From assembly GCA_949987705.1 (NCBI GenBank), contig OX465281.1:254792542-254856541 (forward strand): DNA of 64,000 nucleotides, given 5' to 3'. A program made the translations under genes and the position numbers. Source of the DNA: Thereva unica (Eukaryota; Arthropoda; Insecta; Diptera; Therevidae). This document shows positions 13,133 to 25,400 of the stretch, in pieces (positions within the stretch are counted from its first letter, which is position 1; each line of letters begins with the position of its first letter). Below the pieces are notes generated by a model that worked only from the letters and a program-made list of their open reading frames with translations, was not told the DNA's origin and searched no databases.

Positions 13133-13194
13133 TAGGGAGTAAGGCGTCTTGCTACCATCCCAGAGGTCCCGGGCTCGAATCCCGGCCAGCCCCA
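13133..13194 (+). mobile_element. tRNA-derived SINE-like unit, copy 2
   Basis: It shares A-box (gtagcctagggagtaaggc) and B-box/T-arm (ccggg ctcgaat cccgg) sequence with the unit at 6375-6450, in the opposite orientation and nested in the 12.93-14.99 kb transposon. The acceptor-stem ends do not pair well, so it is a SINE-like relic and not a tRNA gene. Confidence 0.6.
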
Positions 13195-13331
13195 CTATCC
13201 GTCATTGCACTCTATTGCACTCTGAGACTCTAGTCTTTACATTAAAAAAAACTGATAATTCAAACTCCTACTTGCCCTTCTGTATTCCACTCGTCTTTTT
13301 CGCTTGTAGTGGAACACAACTACCAAAACCT

Positions 13332-13429
13332 GGGGTGGTAGCACGTAAGTTGTTTCAATCCTTTTCATACAAAAATCTTGAATATTTGTATGAAGAAGTC
13401 GATTGAAACAACTTACGTGCTTCCACCCC
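13332..13429. repeat. foldback MITE-like hairpin, copy 1
   Basis: Arms ggggtggtagcacgtaagtt... and ...aacttacgtgcttccacccc form a hairpin of about 98 bp with only a short AT loop. A second copy is at 14195-14303. Confidence 0.7.
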
Positions 13430-13607
13430 TGAGCACTCATAATCACGACAATTTCGTTATACTAAAATTCGGCGAGAGCCCTTCCTGTAGTTCTATATTC
13501 GAATGGCCTTTTCGGGGGTCGGTGTTACTTGGCTCCTCCGCCACAGCATTCGTCAAGTAGCTCGTTTGGTTGGCCGGTGGCGGCTAACCAATCGAGGGGC
13601 TACTATA

Positions 13608-14009
13608 GCCGTGTTTTTTTAATGAACTATATAGTTCTCCCCATACAAATCTCAAGACCGAGGTTTTATCGGGGTTTCTATCGAGGTTTTGGGAAATTTC
13701 TTAATTTGCATATTGCATACTTTCGGGGGTTGGCATGTTGCATACTTTCGGGGGTCGGAAAGACGTAATTTAGAAATAAAAACAACAGGAAAGTGATGAG
13801 AGCAAATTTATAACAAATAATTGATTTTTTAGAAACATATTTATTATTTTCTAGAGAGGATTTGGTGTTACAGTGTAAAAAATAACACTTAACTTCCGTT
13901 TAATTTTGAAATTTTTAAGCATCGAAGTAGGCGCTTCATGAAATTTCCCTTGTCGTTTTTTTAATGAACTCGATAAAAGAACTATATAGTTCATTAAAAA
14001 AAACGCGGC
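13608..14009. repeat. separated inverted repeat with an internal ATATAT palindrome
   Basis: gccgtgtttttttaatgaac continuing to tatatagttct (13608-13638) is the reverse complement, nearly perfectly, of 13978-14009 (agaactatatagttc...cgcggc). The arms are 31-32 bp and about 340 bp apart. Probably the ends of another small element within the nest. Confidence 0.6.
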
Positions 14010-14059
14010 TTATGTTACTTTCTGGCGTTCGCATTTTTGTGCAGGATTTAGCCATGTCT

Positions 14060-14822
14060 AAGGGCCCCTTTCACACACAGGTCGACGGCAGGCCGTGGCC
14101 TGAAAGTTTTCGCCTTGAAGCCAAGTATCACCACACCTCTCCGGCCGCCAATCTATGTGTGGGCATTTGTTGTCATTTGTTGCCTGAAAATCTCGTGTTG
14201 TAACACGTAAGTTGTTTCAGTCGACCTCTTCATACAAACATTTTTGTAACACTCGAATATTTGTATGAAGAGGTCGACTGAAAAAACTTACGTACTACCA
14301 CCCTAGAACTTTTATTCTGTCTCAAGCAGTGAATTTACGGCACGAATTTACGCCATATCCAGTCGGACCTAAAAGTAAGCCGAGAACTAGGCGCGAAAAC
14401 CATTCCAACCCTCCATCTACACTCGCGAACGTTCACGGAGTCTGGAGACGCCTTAAGGCACAAACATATTGGTGCGGAGGCAATATATATTTAAGTTCTC
14501 CGCATTGTGTCAGCAAATATGGTGGTCCGTGTATTTTAAAGGTTTTTCCAGTCACCAATCTGTTTGTGCCTTTAAAGTTTTCATTGAGGCCATGGACATT
14601 TTTGCACTTGAATTAACAACCTTCTATGCTAAACTGTCGTCTTCGCCTGTGTGTTTGTAGGGAATCATGACGTCACCTGCATGTCACGGCCTGTCAGGCG
14701 GATATCTGAAGTCCTCATCTCTTAGTCAGACTGAGTATTGTGTAGCCTTCATCGGGTCTGCCTGCCGACCTGGCCTGAGAGGTCACGGCCTGCCGGCGGC
14801 CTGTAAGCGAATTAGGGTCTTT
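14060..14822. mobile_element. non-autonomous DNA element with degenerate terminal inverted repeats
   Basis: The left end aagggcccctttcacacaca, followed by ggtcgacggcaggccgtggcc, pairs imperfectly with the right end ggtcacggcctgccggcggc followed by ctgtaagcgaattagggtcttt. The interior has no transposase frame; it contains the foldback copy at 14195-14303. Confidence 0.45.
14195..14303. repeat. foldback MITE-like hairpin, copy 2
   Basis: acacgtaagttgtttcagtc followed by gacctcttcatacaaa is inverted at 14258-14303. Same family as 13332-13429, with a slightly longer loop. Confidence 0.7.
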
Positions 14823-14988
14823 AGTGGAGAAACATGTTTTACTTAATTTAACCCAGCAATTTTACACTGTTTCTTGAGGAAAAAAATTACGTGATATTTG
14901 CCGTGATCCCCCCTCCCCCCACGTGAGATTGGGTGAGATTCGGCTGGACCCCTCCCCCTAAACACCCCACGTAATTAATGGACGACCC

Positions 14989-16089
14989 TTTTGTTAAAAC
15001 TCAAAAAAATCATGTTAATATTAAGTTACAATTAAAAAAAAGAAAACAATATTATCAAGTCTGCGCTAAAATCATTGTAGAAGTCTTAAATATGTTTTTT
15101 TTATTATTTTTGTCCTTTGCAAAAAAACTACGCATACATTACACAATTACTATAATTAATTATATCCTTTTTTAAGTTTAATTGACTATTTTAAGAGAAA
15201 AAAATAAGATTTGTAAAAAGTAGTTTTTCCCCGATAAAAAAATCATTTCTATTGTGTTATTTTTTATAGTGATAGTTTTAAAACAAGAGAATAATAATAG
15301 TTGAGACACGGTTTTATTTTCCCGTTTGTTGGGAATATCTGATGTAAATATTTACTATTTTTATTATTAATTATATACAATAGATGTTTATTTTTATTTT
15401 TTTGTAATAGTTAAGTTTTTATTTAATTATTAAGTGAAACGAAGAAAAAAAAATGGAAGTAATTTAAAAAGAAAAAAAATAACAAGTATTTTTTTGGTTT
15501 TTTTAACTTTTCAGTTTGTTGGTGTTTTGCTTTTTTCACCCCTTTTTTTATTTTGTTGAGCGCACAAAGAGAGCAGATTTTTATGGGATGGTAGGAAAAA
15601 GAAAATAGTAATTTTTTAAAATTATTTTTCTATATGAGAGAGATAATTTCGTTGAATTATGGCGATTCGTTTTTTCATTTTTAGTAGAATTCCAACAAGT
15701 TCATTTGCTTGGTCGGCTATACAGATAGGGTCGTCTTTAACCTAATGGGGCCAATGACTATTATATGACAGGACTATTTAATTGAAATAGGCAAACTAAA
15801 GGAGTAGACGATAAGAAAAATTCTAGATATATGTAGGAATAGGTTCTTTTGGGAACTGGAAATCAGTTACTTGCTTCAAATAAATATAAACTCTTTAATG
15901 GGAGGAAGTTTATTAAACAATAAATATTAATGTAACAATGCCCGCGCTGGAAATAATAGTCTACACCACTTGAATGTCTTGTTTAGACAACTGAGCTGAC
16001 CACACATGCCAGTTCCTACGCCTACCTCACATGGCCACCCTACGAATCTTTAGTCCGTGAAGATTCAAAGGGTTCGATGGTGCTTAATG
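14989..16089. other. AT-rich stretch and possible gypsy 3' flank
   Basis: 14989-15700 is low-complexity A/T sequence. 15700-16089 is more complex and lies directly downstream of the - strand gypsy pol fragment. It could include LTR or 3' non-coding sequence, but I could not pair it with a second LTR. Confidence 0.35.
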
Positions 16090-17420
16090 GCTTCATTTGA
16101 TCTTCAGCGGACGACGTCTACTTCGGACTCTCATTTTTATTTATCTTCTGCAGTTTATAACGGTCTCTTCCTTGTGCTTCTTCAACAACGTAGGGTCCCA
16201 AGTATTTTGGCTATATCTTGAACCCAGCTCCGAATTGGGTTCTCTTAATTGCAACTATATTACCCTCCATATACTCACGTGCTTCCTTTCCCTTACGATC
16301 ATAGCTGTCTTTTTGTTCGCATTGCTTTTTGGCTATTGCGACTTTCACGGAGTGTCCCAACTCGTCTCGGAATTCGTTAAATGCTTCCAACATCGATGAA
16401 ACAGCTAAATCCTCGACATCCTTCATCGTAACATCAACTAATGCTTCATGAGGAGATGTATTTATAGTTCGATGGTATGTAGAGTTGATACATCGTTGGA
16501 CTCTGTCTACAAACTTGTACCAATTTCGGGGATTTTCTGCAGATAACTCCGATAAAACGGATATTACAACTTGGTTTACTCGTTCAATCTGCCCATTCCC
16601 GCTGGGTACACCAGTTGTTATTTGTAGGTGCACGATATTTCTTTCTTTGCAGTAATATTCGAAATCGTGTGAGGTATATGCGGATATGAAATTATTCATC
16701 TTGTCTTTGCCTTTCAAATTCGTCTGGGGTAGCCAAAAATTTTAGCCTGAAGCTTGAGTTTATCGAGAACCTTTTTAGTATTCGTCCTTTTTGTAGGATA
16801 TAGCCACACAAAATTTGAAAATGCATCGACAAAGTGATGATATATTTGTATCCTTTACCCGTAGCGTTTACCAGATGATCAATATTATGATAGGTGTCGA
16901 ATGGAATTTTCCCAGAATAAGATGAAGCATCCTTTCTTCTTTGGCTCGCTAAGGATGCATGGTATACAACATTGGATGTATTCTTCTAGTTTTTTAGGAA
17001 TGTAATAGTCGTAGTTTATTAGGTCATACGTTTTCTTTGCTCCAAAATGACCCTTCTCGTGCATTTTCTGGATGATTTCTCTCTGCATGTTTCCCAACTG
17101 TTAGGTATTTTCAGTCTACGTACTGCATCAACACTCTATTTTGCGTAGTCTTCGTATTCTCCGTTCTCTAAGATCTTTTTTACAGCAACGATCTTTTCGT
17201 CCTTATTTTGGTTTTGAATCAACATAGCGGTTAACGTATTATTGACAATGTAGACGTTTTGACTTACAGCATCAACATGGCGCATATTCGTACTTGCACG
17301 ATGTTCCATTTGGTATGAAGACTAATCGAGATATAAAGTCCATCTAGCGCCTCTGGTTGGGACAATGACTTTAAGAACGCGGACTATGACAGCATTTGCT
17401 TCAAATTGTCCCTAGTCGAC
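16090..17420 (-). mobile_element. Ty3/gypsy pol fragment (RNase H end, zinc-finger and core of integrase)
   Basis: In - strand order: an RNase H tail around 17400-17250 (ending in RHVDAVSQ, the RHVDALS-type box), the H2C2 integrase zinc finger at 17097-16885 (H-x3-H in MHEKGHFGAKKT, C-x2-C in CCIPCI), then a long open stretch 16717-16211. That stretch has the integrase-core features SGNGQIERVNQ and W-x14-INSTYHRTINTSP-HEAL, and a C-terminal basic domain (VAIKRTQFGAGFK). The family moves by reverse transcription and integrase-mediated insertion. Stops and frameshifts separate the blocks, and protease and RT are absent, so it is dead. It may be the same family as 10290-11490, but the two cover different parts. 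Confidence 0.85.
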
Positions 17421-17519
17421 TGAGAACATAAGATTTTCCGAATATGAAGTTGGAAATAGTATCTCGCCCTGATGACTACTTGTTCATGTTATTTATGATT
17501 TGCTGAACTCTGCTTAAGT

Positions 17520-18560
17520 TTGTGAATGGAGCCGCGAGGTTGTGACCATTTGATTCGAGGTTGGCACTGTTGTTTAACACGCAGGCAATACTGTCGAGGG
17601 GACTTGAAATGTTTGGTTTACAAAGTCAATGTGTCTAAAAGAACTGGAAGCGGCGAAGCCTTTAACCATTTCCGAGGGTGATGAGATTGTGGATCCGTTC
17701 TTCGTTCTTCTGTCCAGCAACTTCTTTAGCGTTCTCCTTTTTTCTCAAAGAAGGTACCCCGTCAGGTTGGCACTACAGTTTCTATTGCCGTTTGGGTATT
17801 CGACGAAATCAATCCAGCTTCAGTTCTATATAGCTTTTGTAGTATTCTATTTATCGTTACTAATGCCGGTACTTTTCGATAGTACCCACCACCTCGAGCA
17901 AGTTGAGACAGTAAAGTAGAGAAACCTGTACCAATTGATGGATGCGAGAGTCGATGACTGATGGTCCATAAATCTAATCGGTCTATACTCCTTCGCGGGT
18001 TCGTTGCTTTTTCAAGCCGTCGTTGATGTGAAGACTGGCGCCCGCCTCCAGCGCACGGTGACATAACTGACCCACATGCAGCTCTTGATCATGAGAACCG
18101 GTCTTGGTATTATTAACTAGGGTAATTTCTACAGCATGACTGGTAGTATGCCGTGGGGCTAGGAGAATCTATTAATCACCCAGAGAACCTTCTCGTTTGT
18201 GATATTAGCCGAAAGCTCCTCCCGTGAGTGTGTCTGCCCATTACCTGAGGCTTCGACTTCTTTTTGTGCGGAGAAGTGTGTTCATTAGTATCTTTAGGGA
18301 CTTCGCCTGCGATTCTGTCCAAGCTGCATATTCTTTTTTAAGGGCGGGCGGAGAGTATCTTGCATTTTCTAAGAGTCTTCTAAGCTCTCGATAGATTGGA
18401 AATACCTCGGTCAGGAATCCCTTTAGGCAGTTATATAAGGCTATCGGTTTATAGCAAGTATTGAAGCTCTCCCTTGCTGACTTTCGAGAGCTTCATTCCA
18501 CCACAGGAAAAAGATTTTTACTCCGCCGTTTATGTGTTGCGAATAGCTTGTTGGCCCTAT
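17520..18560 (-). mobile_element. Jockey/R1-like non-LTR fragment (endonuclease-RT linker)
   Basis: On the - strand near 18500-18120 the frames recall the linker between endonuclease and RT in Jockey/R1 elements: WWNEALES, then YKxLRRLL-type and AWTESQAK-type stretches, and a region like EELSANITNEKVLW. Frames are broken. The 17520-18060 part is not recognised and may be another piece. Confidence 0.5.
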
Positions 18561-19490
18561 CTTCAATATTTACGGCTTATTATTGATAAAATTAATACAA
18601 GCGAAAAAGAACAAACAATTATCAAGTAATTTGAAAAATTTCTCTCATATAAAAAATACCATCACAAAATAAACTTTATATTATTAAATACTATAACCTC
18701 ACCTCCAAAAACACGTCTTCCTTTAACTTATTTCAAAACTGTATCCTTTTTATTCATAAAAAAACTATAATTTAAAACAACAAAACCTTAATACTGCACG
18801 CTTGAAGGACTGATAAATAAACAGAAAGAATTTATTGATTGAAAAAAATAGTAGGTATATATATATATAGAAAATAAACAGAATTGTTTAAAAACTAAAT
18901 TGTGAATAAATAATGTTAAAATTGAATAAAAGAAAAAAAAAATAACTGTTAGTTATACTTGAGCAAAAAGGAAATATGAGGAAACAATTTTTTGTTCTAA
19001 AAAATCGATTATGAAACGTTATAGGGATTATTTTGTACAACTTTATACCTGTAATATATAAAAGAAATATAAAGAATAAAATTAATTATGGGCTTTTATT
19101 AATAAAACTTTTAGTTTTTTTCTTAATTCATAATTTAACTGACTTTTAAGGGATTTCGTATGCGCCATTTCACCATTAATTATTTCAGGTAAAAATTACT
19201 AAACCGCTGTAAGCATATCCCGCATTATATTCTCCAAAATGTCCAGGAATCTACACCAACTTCATAGCTGTAACGTCACTTCGTTCAGAGGTTATGATTT
19301 GCTGTCAACGAAGTTTGACATTTCGGCTGTCATCAATTTAATTTTTTTCTTTGTTGCTAGTTAAAAAAGGGCTGATTTTGTTGAATTAGGAGGAAAATTA
19401 AGAAGTAAAATAGTTACTAAATCGAGTTGGCGTACTTTTAGCTAATTAAAATCAGTATTCGCACGGACCGTATATGAAATATTACGAAAA
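18561..19490. other. AT-rich 5' flank of the dymeclin gene
   Basis: A/T-rich intergenic sequence. The last 250 bp (19240-19490) is more balanced and probably holds the dymeclin promoter and 5' UTR. No TATA box was evident. Confidence 0.4.
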
Positions 19491-22400
19491 ATGGGCATCA
19501 ACGTCAGCCGTAATGTAGATCTAACAGAAAATGCATTTCTGAAGAAGTTTGTTGGAAAAGATCATATTCCGATTGAGGATGAACAATTCTGGAATGCTCT
19601 GCTGCAATATCATATAACTGTGCCTACAAGCAGGTAGAATTTTTCATTGAATTCAATATTTTCGCGATAGCAATTAACTTATCACAAAATCCTTATTTGT
19701 ATGATGATGTTATCCTTTTTCAGTCAGGAGCAATTGAGTCTAGATTCACGGCTGGAGACTCTTTGTCAAGCCTTTATTAGCCACAATTTGAAATCTGGAA
19801 ATTTTGGTTCATTAGTGTCAGTCCTCTTAAATAAAATCACAGAGCTCCTATCGCTGTCTGACCAAGAAAGGTAGTGTTTATTCCTTAACAACGCTGAATA
19901 TAAACTAATAGTAATGTCCATTTTCAGTAGTATGCACATTTGGCAGGCATTCAATGCATTATTCATTATTCGGACACTTGTAAAGTACATGATAGAAACA
20001 GGATCAGAGTATCAGCTTCTGCAGCATTTTGAGGCGATACCGAATTTTGAGAATGCCAGAGGCGATGAGGCAGAGGAAAGGGGCGATACTGCAATGGTGA
20101 TTGAGGAGACTGAAAGTGAAAAGCAGCGGCCTATTGCCGTGGTGGATGGCTCGAAGTTTGAATCTTTCTTCGAAGCAATCGTCAGCGTGATTGTAATCAT
20201 CCCAGTAAAGTAAGAAAAATGTTTATTATGGATTTTTCATAAGCGATGTAGGTAGTTTATTGTAAGTGGTGTATATGCTCTCTAGTCTAGAGCAAAAACA
20301 TACAGAAAATCCTAGAAGGAAGTTACGTCGCAATTAGCTGAAATGCATACAATGTTTAGTTAAAAAACTAAAAACTAGTTGTTTACAGAGCATCGAGTAA
20401 TTTTAATCATTTTTTTTGTTATTGTAAGGTACTTGGCTTCACAATAGTGGCTTATCTGAGTCGTCAATTACAATTGCAAATAAGTAAAACCTGTGTACAT
20501 CAAACCATCAAAAGACACAATGAAAGTGGGAATGTTCGTGTTGAAAGTTCTTGTCCCAAGTTAGTTAAAGAAAACCGAACGGAATTGAGTCCTGATCTTT
20601 CGATAGATCTCCACCAAAAAAGTGAAACACAAGTGTCTGCTGGTCTCATTCGACGGATTGTTTGCGCAGAGTGCGCCTAAAGAAAAGTTTCTAACATCCA
20701 GACTTGCTCGAGCAAGAGTTTTGTGGTGCAGAGCCTACAGAAATTTGACTCTACAGGATACGGTCTAACTAACGGTTCTAAATAAGCCCAAATCTATTCT
20801 TAACCCCGTCTACTGCTAGACATTGCACCTAGATGACGGACTGATAGTACAAAGGGTGATTCCTGAGTTAAAACTGGAACATAAAAAGACGAAATTTATT
20901 CTTTATTTATATTACCAATATGTATTTACTTCTCCAAAAGCAATCTACCAAAGGAAATTGATTATAATTGTATAAACTCAGTAGTAATATTAGTGAAAAC
21001 CTTCTCTCCCTAAATACAGCCTTAAAATAAATTAAGTTGAATAATTATTATTTCAGAGAGTTTACATATCATCTTCATCTGGAATCTGTGAATACAATCA
21101 TCACACTTTTATCCGTGCATCTTTTCTCGCAACAGCCAACGGAAAAGTCAATTATTTTCAAGTAAGACCTGCTCCTTTAAACAATATCTTAATTATTATA
21201 TTAAATTCTATTTCTTTTTTCTAGAACAATTTACAAATGCCAGAATGCAAACGTCCTAATGAGCGCGCTCCTACACTTCGTATCTCGAATGTTTCAAGCA
21301 CCACAAACAATGTTTGGATCATCAACGAGCGGATCATTTGTATTTGAAATTGCCGAATCTTTACTATCGATATTTACATTTCGAAAGCCGCAGGATGTGC
21401 TTTCAACAACCGGATCTGATTTATCGCAACAATTTAAAGATCATTATCCATTAGCTAATCAGAGCCTTTTATTAATTTTAATACTTACAAATCATTGTAC
21501 AACTAAAGAAAATTTATTCAGATCAAGTATTTTTGGATGTTCGGATTCCAAAGAATCTCCAAAGGATGGATCAACATTTAAAATTGATTTTACGGCCTTA
21601 TATAATACATTATGCCGGATTGTGACTATTGATCAAGCTACATTATTGCTATATTTATTATTGCATCGTAATCAGCGATTCTATAAGTTTGTGATGTCGC
21701 AAACAAATCTACAGCAGCTAGTAATTCCAATTTTACAAACTTTATACCATGCACCGGATAGTACTTCAAATCATATTTATATGTCGCTGATTGTGCTGCT
21801 TATATTTAGTGAAGATGATGGTTTTAACAAAAGTGTCCACCAAATTGTAAGTTTTCATATTAGTTTTAAGAGATGATTTCCATATCAATTTACCGGAATT
21901 TTTGAGTACAATTTAATGAGATATACAAAATTTTAAATTCAAATTTTAAAAAAAATAATAGAAAAACGAAACAAAAACATTAAGCAAGTGAAGGTGCCAT
22001 TAACACCCGAAACAAAAGTAAATTCGAAAGACAGAAGCCCCAAGTAAGTTCTTTATTCCATTTTATCATCATCCCGTTCTTGGCCCCTCTGGCGTCACAG
22101 CTTATAGGTCAGTTGACTGGATTTTCCTAGTTTAGGAGGCATAACACTCCAGCTTTCCGCTAACACCGATGGTTATGACAATGAAATCGCCGGCTACAAC
22201 TGACGCTTACGTATCTCCGAATTTTTATCTTTCCACCCACAGTGTGAAATCAACGAAGCGAGAGATTTCAACGTACGGTGTTTGATCCTGACAAGAGTCA
22301 TACAAATGCAAAGAAAATGTTCGGCTGTCTTTCTGGAAGTATTTTTGCATACGCGTCTTTGATATGGAGCCATCTATATTCAGAATCACCTTATACCTCT

Positions 22401-25400
22401 TGTTACGCTGGAAGGTTTCACATTGCTTTGTTGAAATTATTTTTAGTTGAAATTATTTTTCGATGTCATGTAACTAGCCATTCCCAGTATATTGCTTTGT
22501 CTATACCACTTCTCCACTCAGCAGCCCTCTTCTCATAGCCTTGCAGTCTGCCTGCTGCCTGATATATAGATTAGGTGGTGGTATTAGATCGAGAATCACA
22601 TTCATCGTCGTCGTGGAGGTTACACCCCCCCCCCCCCCATAACTCGACATGACAAACTTTGGACTAGTCTGGATATGTTATATTCTTTTGCAAGAGCGGA
22701 AGACGAGAGTTATATGTCAGCGCTGGCCTGCAAATCTCATCTCTTACAGACTTTTTTTCGGTATTGAGCCTATAATACAACTTTGGGTCCAAAATAAAGT
22801 CAACGCGCTTTCATGATTGAGTAGAGGCTCGGTACACGCCCATAATTGTAGGTAAACTTAAAATCAGGGATTATTTTCCTTATGTAAAAATAGCGTCAAG
22901 AGGAATCCTCCCTGGGGTGTGCTACAACCCCTCTGCTGCTGCCTAAGTTGTTATGGATGATTCTAGTTGTTAACATGAAGAAGATGCACGGACCACCATC
23001 GTTCTGGAAGATTTTTAGGGATTCAGAGTGATTTTTGAGTGAAATTCGAATATTTATCAATTATGTTGGTTCGTCCAGGTCGGCCGATGTCGGGCGAAGT
23101 TGTTGTGATTGAAAAACAAGTCTCCCCGTAAAATTACTATTGGAGCAGTCAAAAATCACTCTGAATGGCATCCAACTTCCATCCGGCTATTAAATCACAT
23201 ATGGTGTCATCAAAGACTGCCCAGGATTGTCTCCTATCTCTGAAAATCCGCAGCAGGAACAGCCCAGGCCACATTGGTAATAAAATTTCCTGGCTAGAGC
23301 AGGGGCAAACTCATCACGTGTTGGTTCAGAAACTTAGCCTGCTGAGGTGTAAGATCACTCCTCAAGAATTGGATCGATCAGGTTTTTAATCATAGAAGAC
23401 TCAAGGTGTTCGTCGAACTAAGATTCATTCAAATCGACAAAGTTAACGCGAATTAACTTTTAAATTTCAAGAGGTGGGAGTTTGAAGGAATACCAGAGCT
23501 CTTCACGGACCACTGTTCACTTAATTATTATCTAAGCACAATAGGTTGTTTGAAGGTGTCGGTTCTGTGGAACAGTTCGCTGAAAAACTAAGGAGCACTT
23601 GCTGTGCGACTGTGAAGGTATAGCGAGGAGGAGATTGGGTTTCTTATACCGGAGACAGACTAGCACCCTTAATCCGGATTCATAATCCATCATACGTCAA
23701 AATGACGTAGGCCCCTATACAAGATATGGAAATAAAATGGAGTCCACGTCATTATCTGAATTAGTTCTGCTAGTCTGTCGCGGGTGTTAGATCGCGATCG
23801 CGGTTTCCCTGCTTCCAAGTAGATTTGTTATAAGAATCCCAAATCATTTTTTTTATGCGACAGTCTAAGCTCAGGTCTCACCCTTTGTACTAGTAGTTCG
23901 TCATGTCGTATAAGTCATGGATGATAGGAAGAAAGATAGGATAGGTTAGGGGAGACAGGCGGTGTTGCAAGAGATGGCGATGAACCTTGCGTTTGAACTC
24001 TTGGGTGTTGTATGAGTTCGGGAATACTGTCTAGAAGGTTGTTCCACAGTCGAGTTGTTCTTGTTATAAACAAATTTCTAAATCGGAGTGTGCGCGAAGA
24101 TAAGGGCTGTAAATTGTGAGGGTGAGCTGGGTGATCCGGGCCTCGGATGCGATTAGAGCGGCGAGCGGCACCAGAAAAATGTAATGTCTCGAATTAGCGG
24201 CGAGCGGCTCTTTAGTATTTCCCCCTGTCGCTTGTATCGTGGCCGAACCCAGTCGTCTCACGTGATAAGGCGTTTGAGTTGGAAAAATGAGATGTTTCAG
24301 CCAAATTAAGACTTTCAGCACAGGGGCCTGAACTCAATTTAACATTTCCACTCTCTGGCCGTTGTGTTCAAAGCCATAATTCCACTGAAAGCCTCAATTC
24401 GACGGCCCGTCACCCCATACGACTCGACTTTCAGCACAGGGGCGTCTTTTTGAAAATCAACAAACCACTTTCCGGTGTATTGATATGGAATCACATTTAA
24501 TATCACTAGTACTGACTTTATTCTGTTTCTTTTTTGCAGATTCTTAAGAACATTACTTGGTATACGGAAAGATCCATTTCAGAAATATCTCTTGGTGGCC
24601 TTCTTATACTTGTTGTAATACGAACAATCCAGTACAACATGCTAAAAATGCGAGATAAATACTTACACACAAACTGCTTAGCTGCATTAGCAAATATGTC
24701 CGGACAATTTCGTTCTCTCCATCCATATGTCGCCCAACGTTTGGTTAGCCTGTTTGAAACATTAGCAAAGAAGCATTCACGACTTGATGCCCAACTGAAA
24801 CAGCCAGTAAATGGATCGGTTAGTGTTAGTGTATCAACAACACCCGAAGATATGCTACAAGATTTGAATGTATTAGAAGAAGTTTTACGGATGGTATTGG
24901 AAATTTTGAATTCATGTCTTTCTAATCAGCTCGTTTACTGCCCAAACTTAGTTTATACATTGTTGTATAAAAGGCAAGTATTTGAGGGATTTCGAAGTCA
25001 TCATGCCTTTCAGGATATTATACAGAACATTGATATGGTAAGGTTGATGTTCTTTTGTGTATAAATTGGTTTTATATCCATTTTAAATGTAGGTTGTAGG
25101 ATTTTTTTCATCTCGACTACAAAGAGTACAAGATCAACGTGGCGAATTAGGTGTTAATGAAGTTCTTGAAGTGATATCGAAAGGGGCAAGCCAATGGTCT
25201 AGTGACAGGCTTAGAGTAAGTTCAATTAAATTCTATTTATTCTAGATAAAATACAAAATTTATATCTCTTCAGAAATTTCCTGATTTAAAATTTAAATAC
25301 GTTGAGGAAGACGCACCTGAAGAATTTTTCATTCCATATGTTTGGACATTAGTATGCAAGTATGGTTGCGTCCATTTTAGCTCGGAAAGTATCAAAGGGG

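Larger units (their letters stand above)
12933..14988. mobile_element. composite DNA transposon with GGGTCGTCCAT terminal inverted repeats, carrying nested insertions
   Basis: The left end ggggtcgtccataaattacg (12933 on) and the right end cgtaattaatggacgaccc (to 14988) are inverted repeats, and both ends are followed inward by cacgtgagatt-like sequence. About 2.06 kb lies between. Inside are a SINE (13133-13194), two copies of a foldback unit (13332-13429 and 14195-14303), a separated inverted-repeat pair (13608-13638 / 13978-14009) and another terminal-repeat element (14060-14822). No transposase frame is visible, so it would be non-autonomous. The superfamily is not assigned. Confidence 0.65.
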
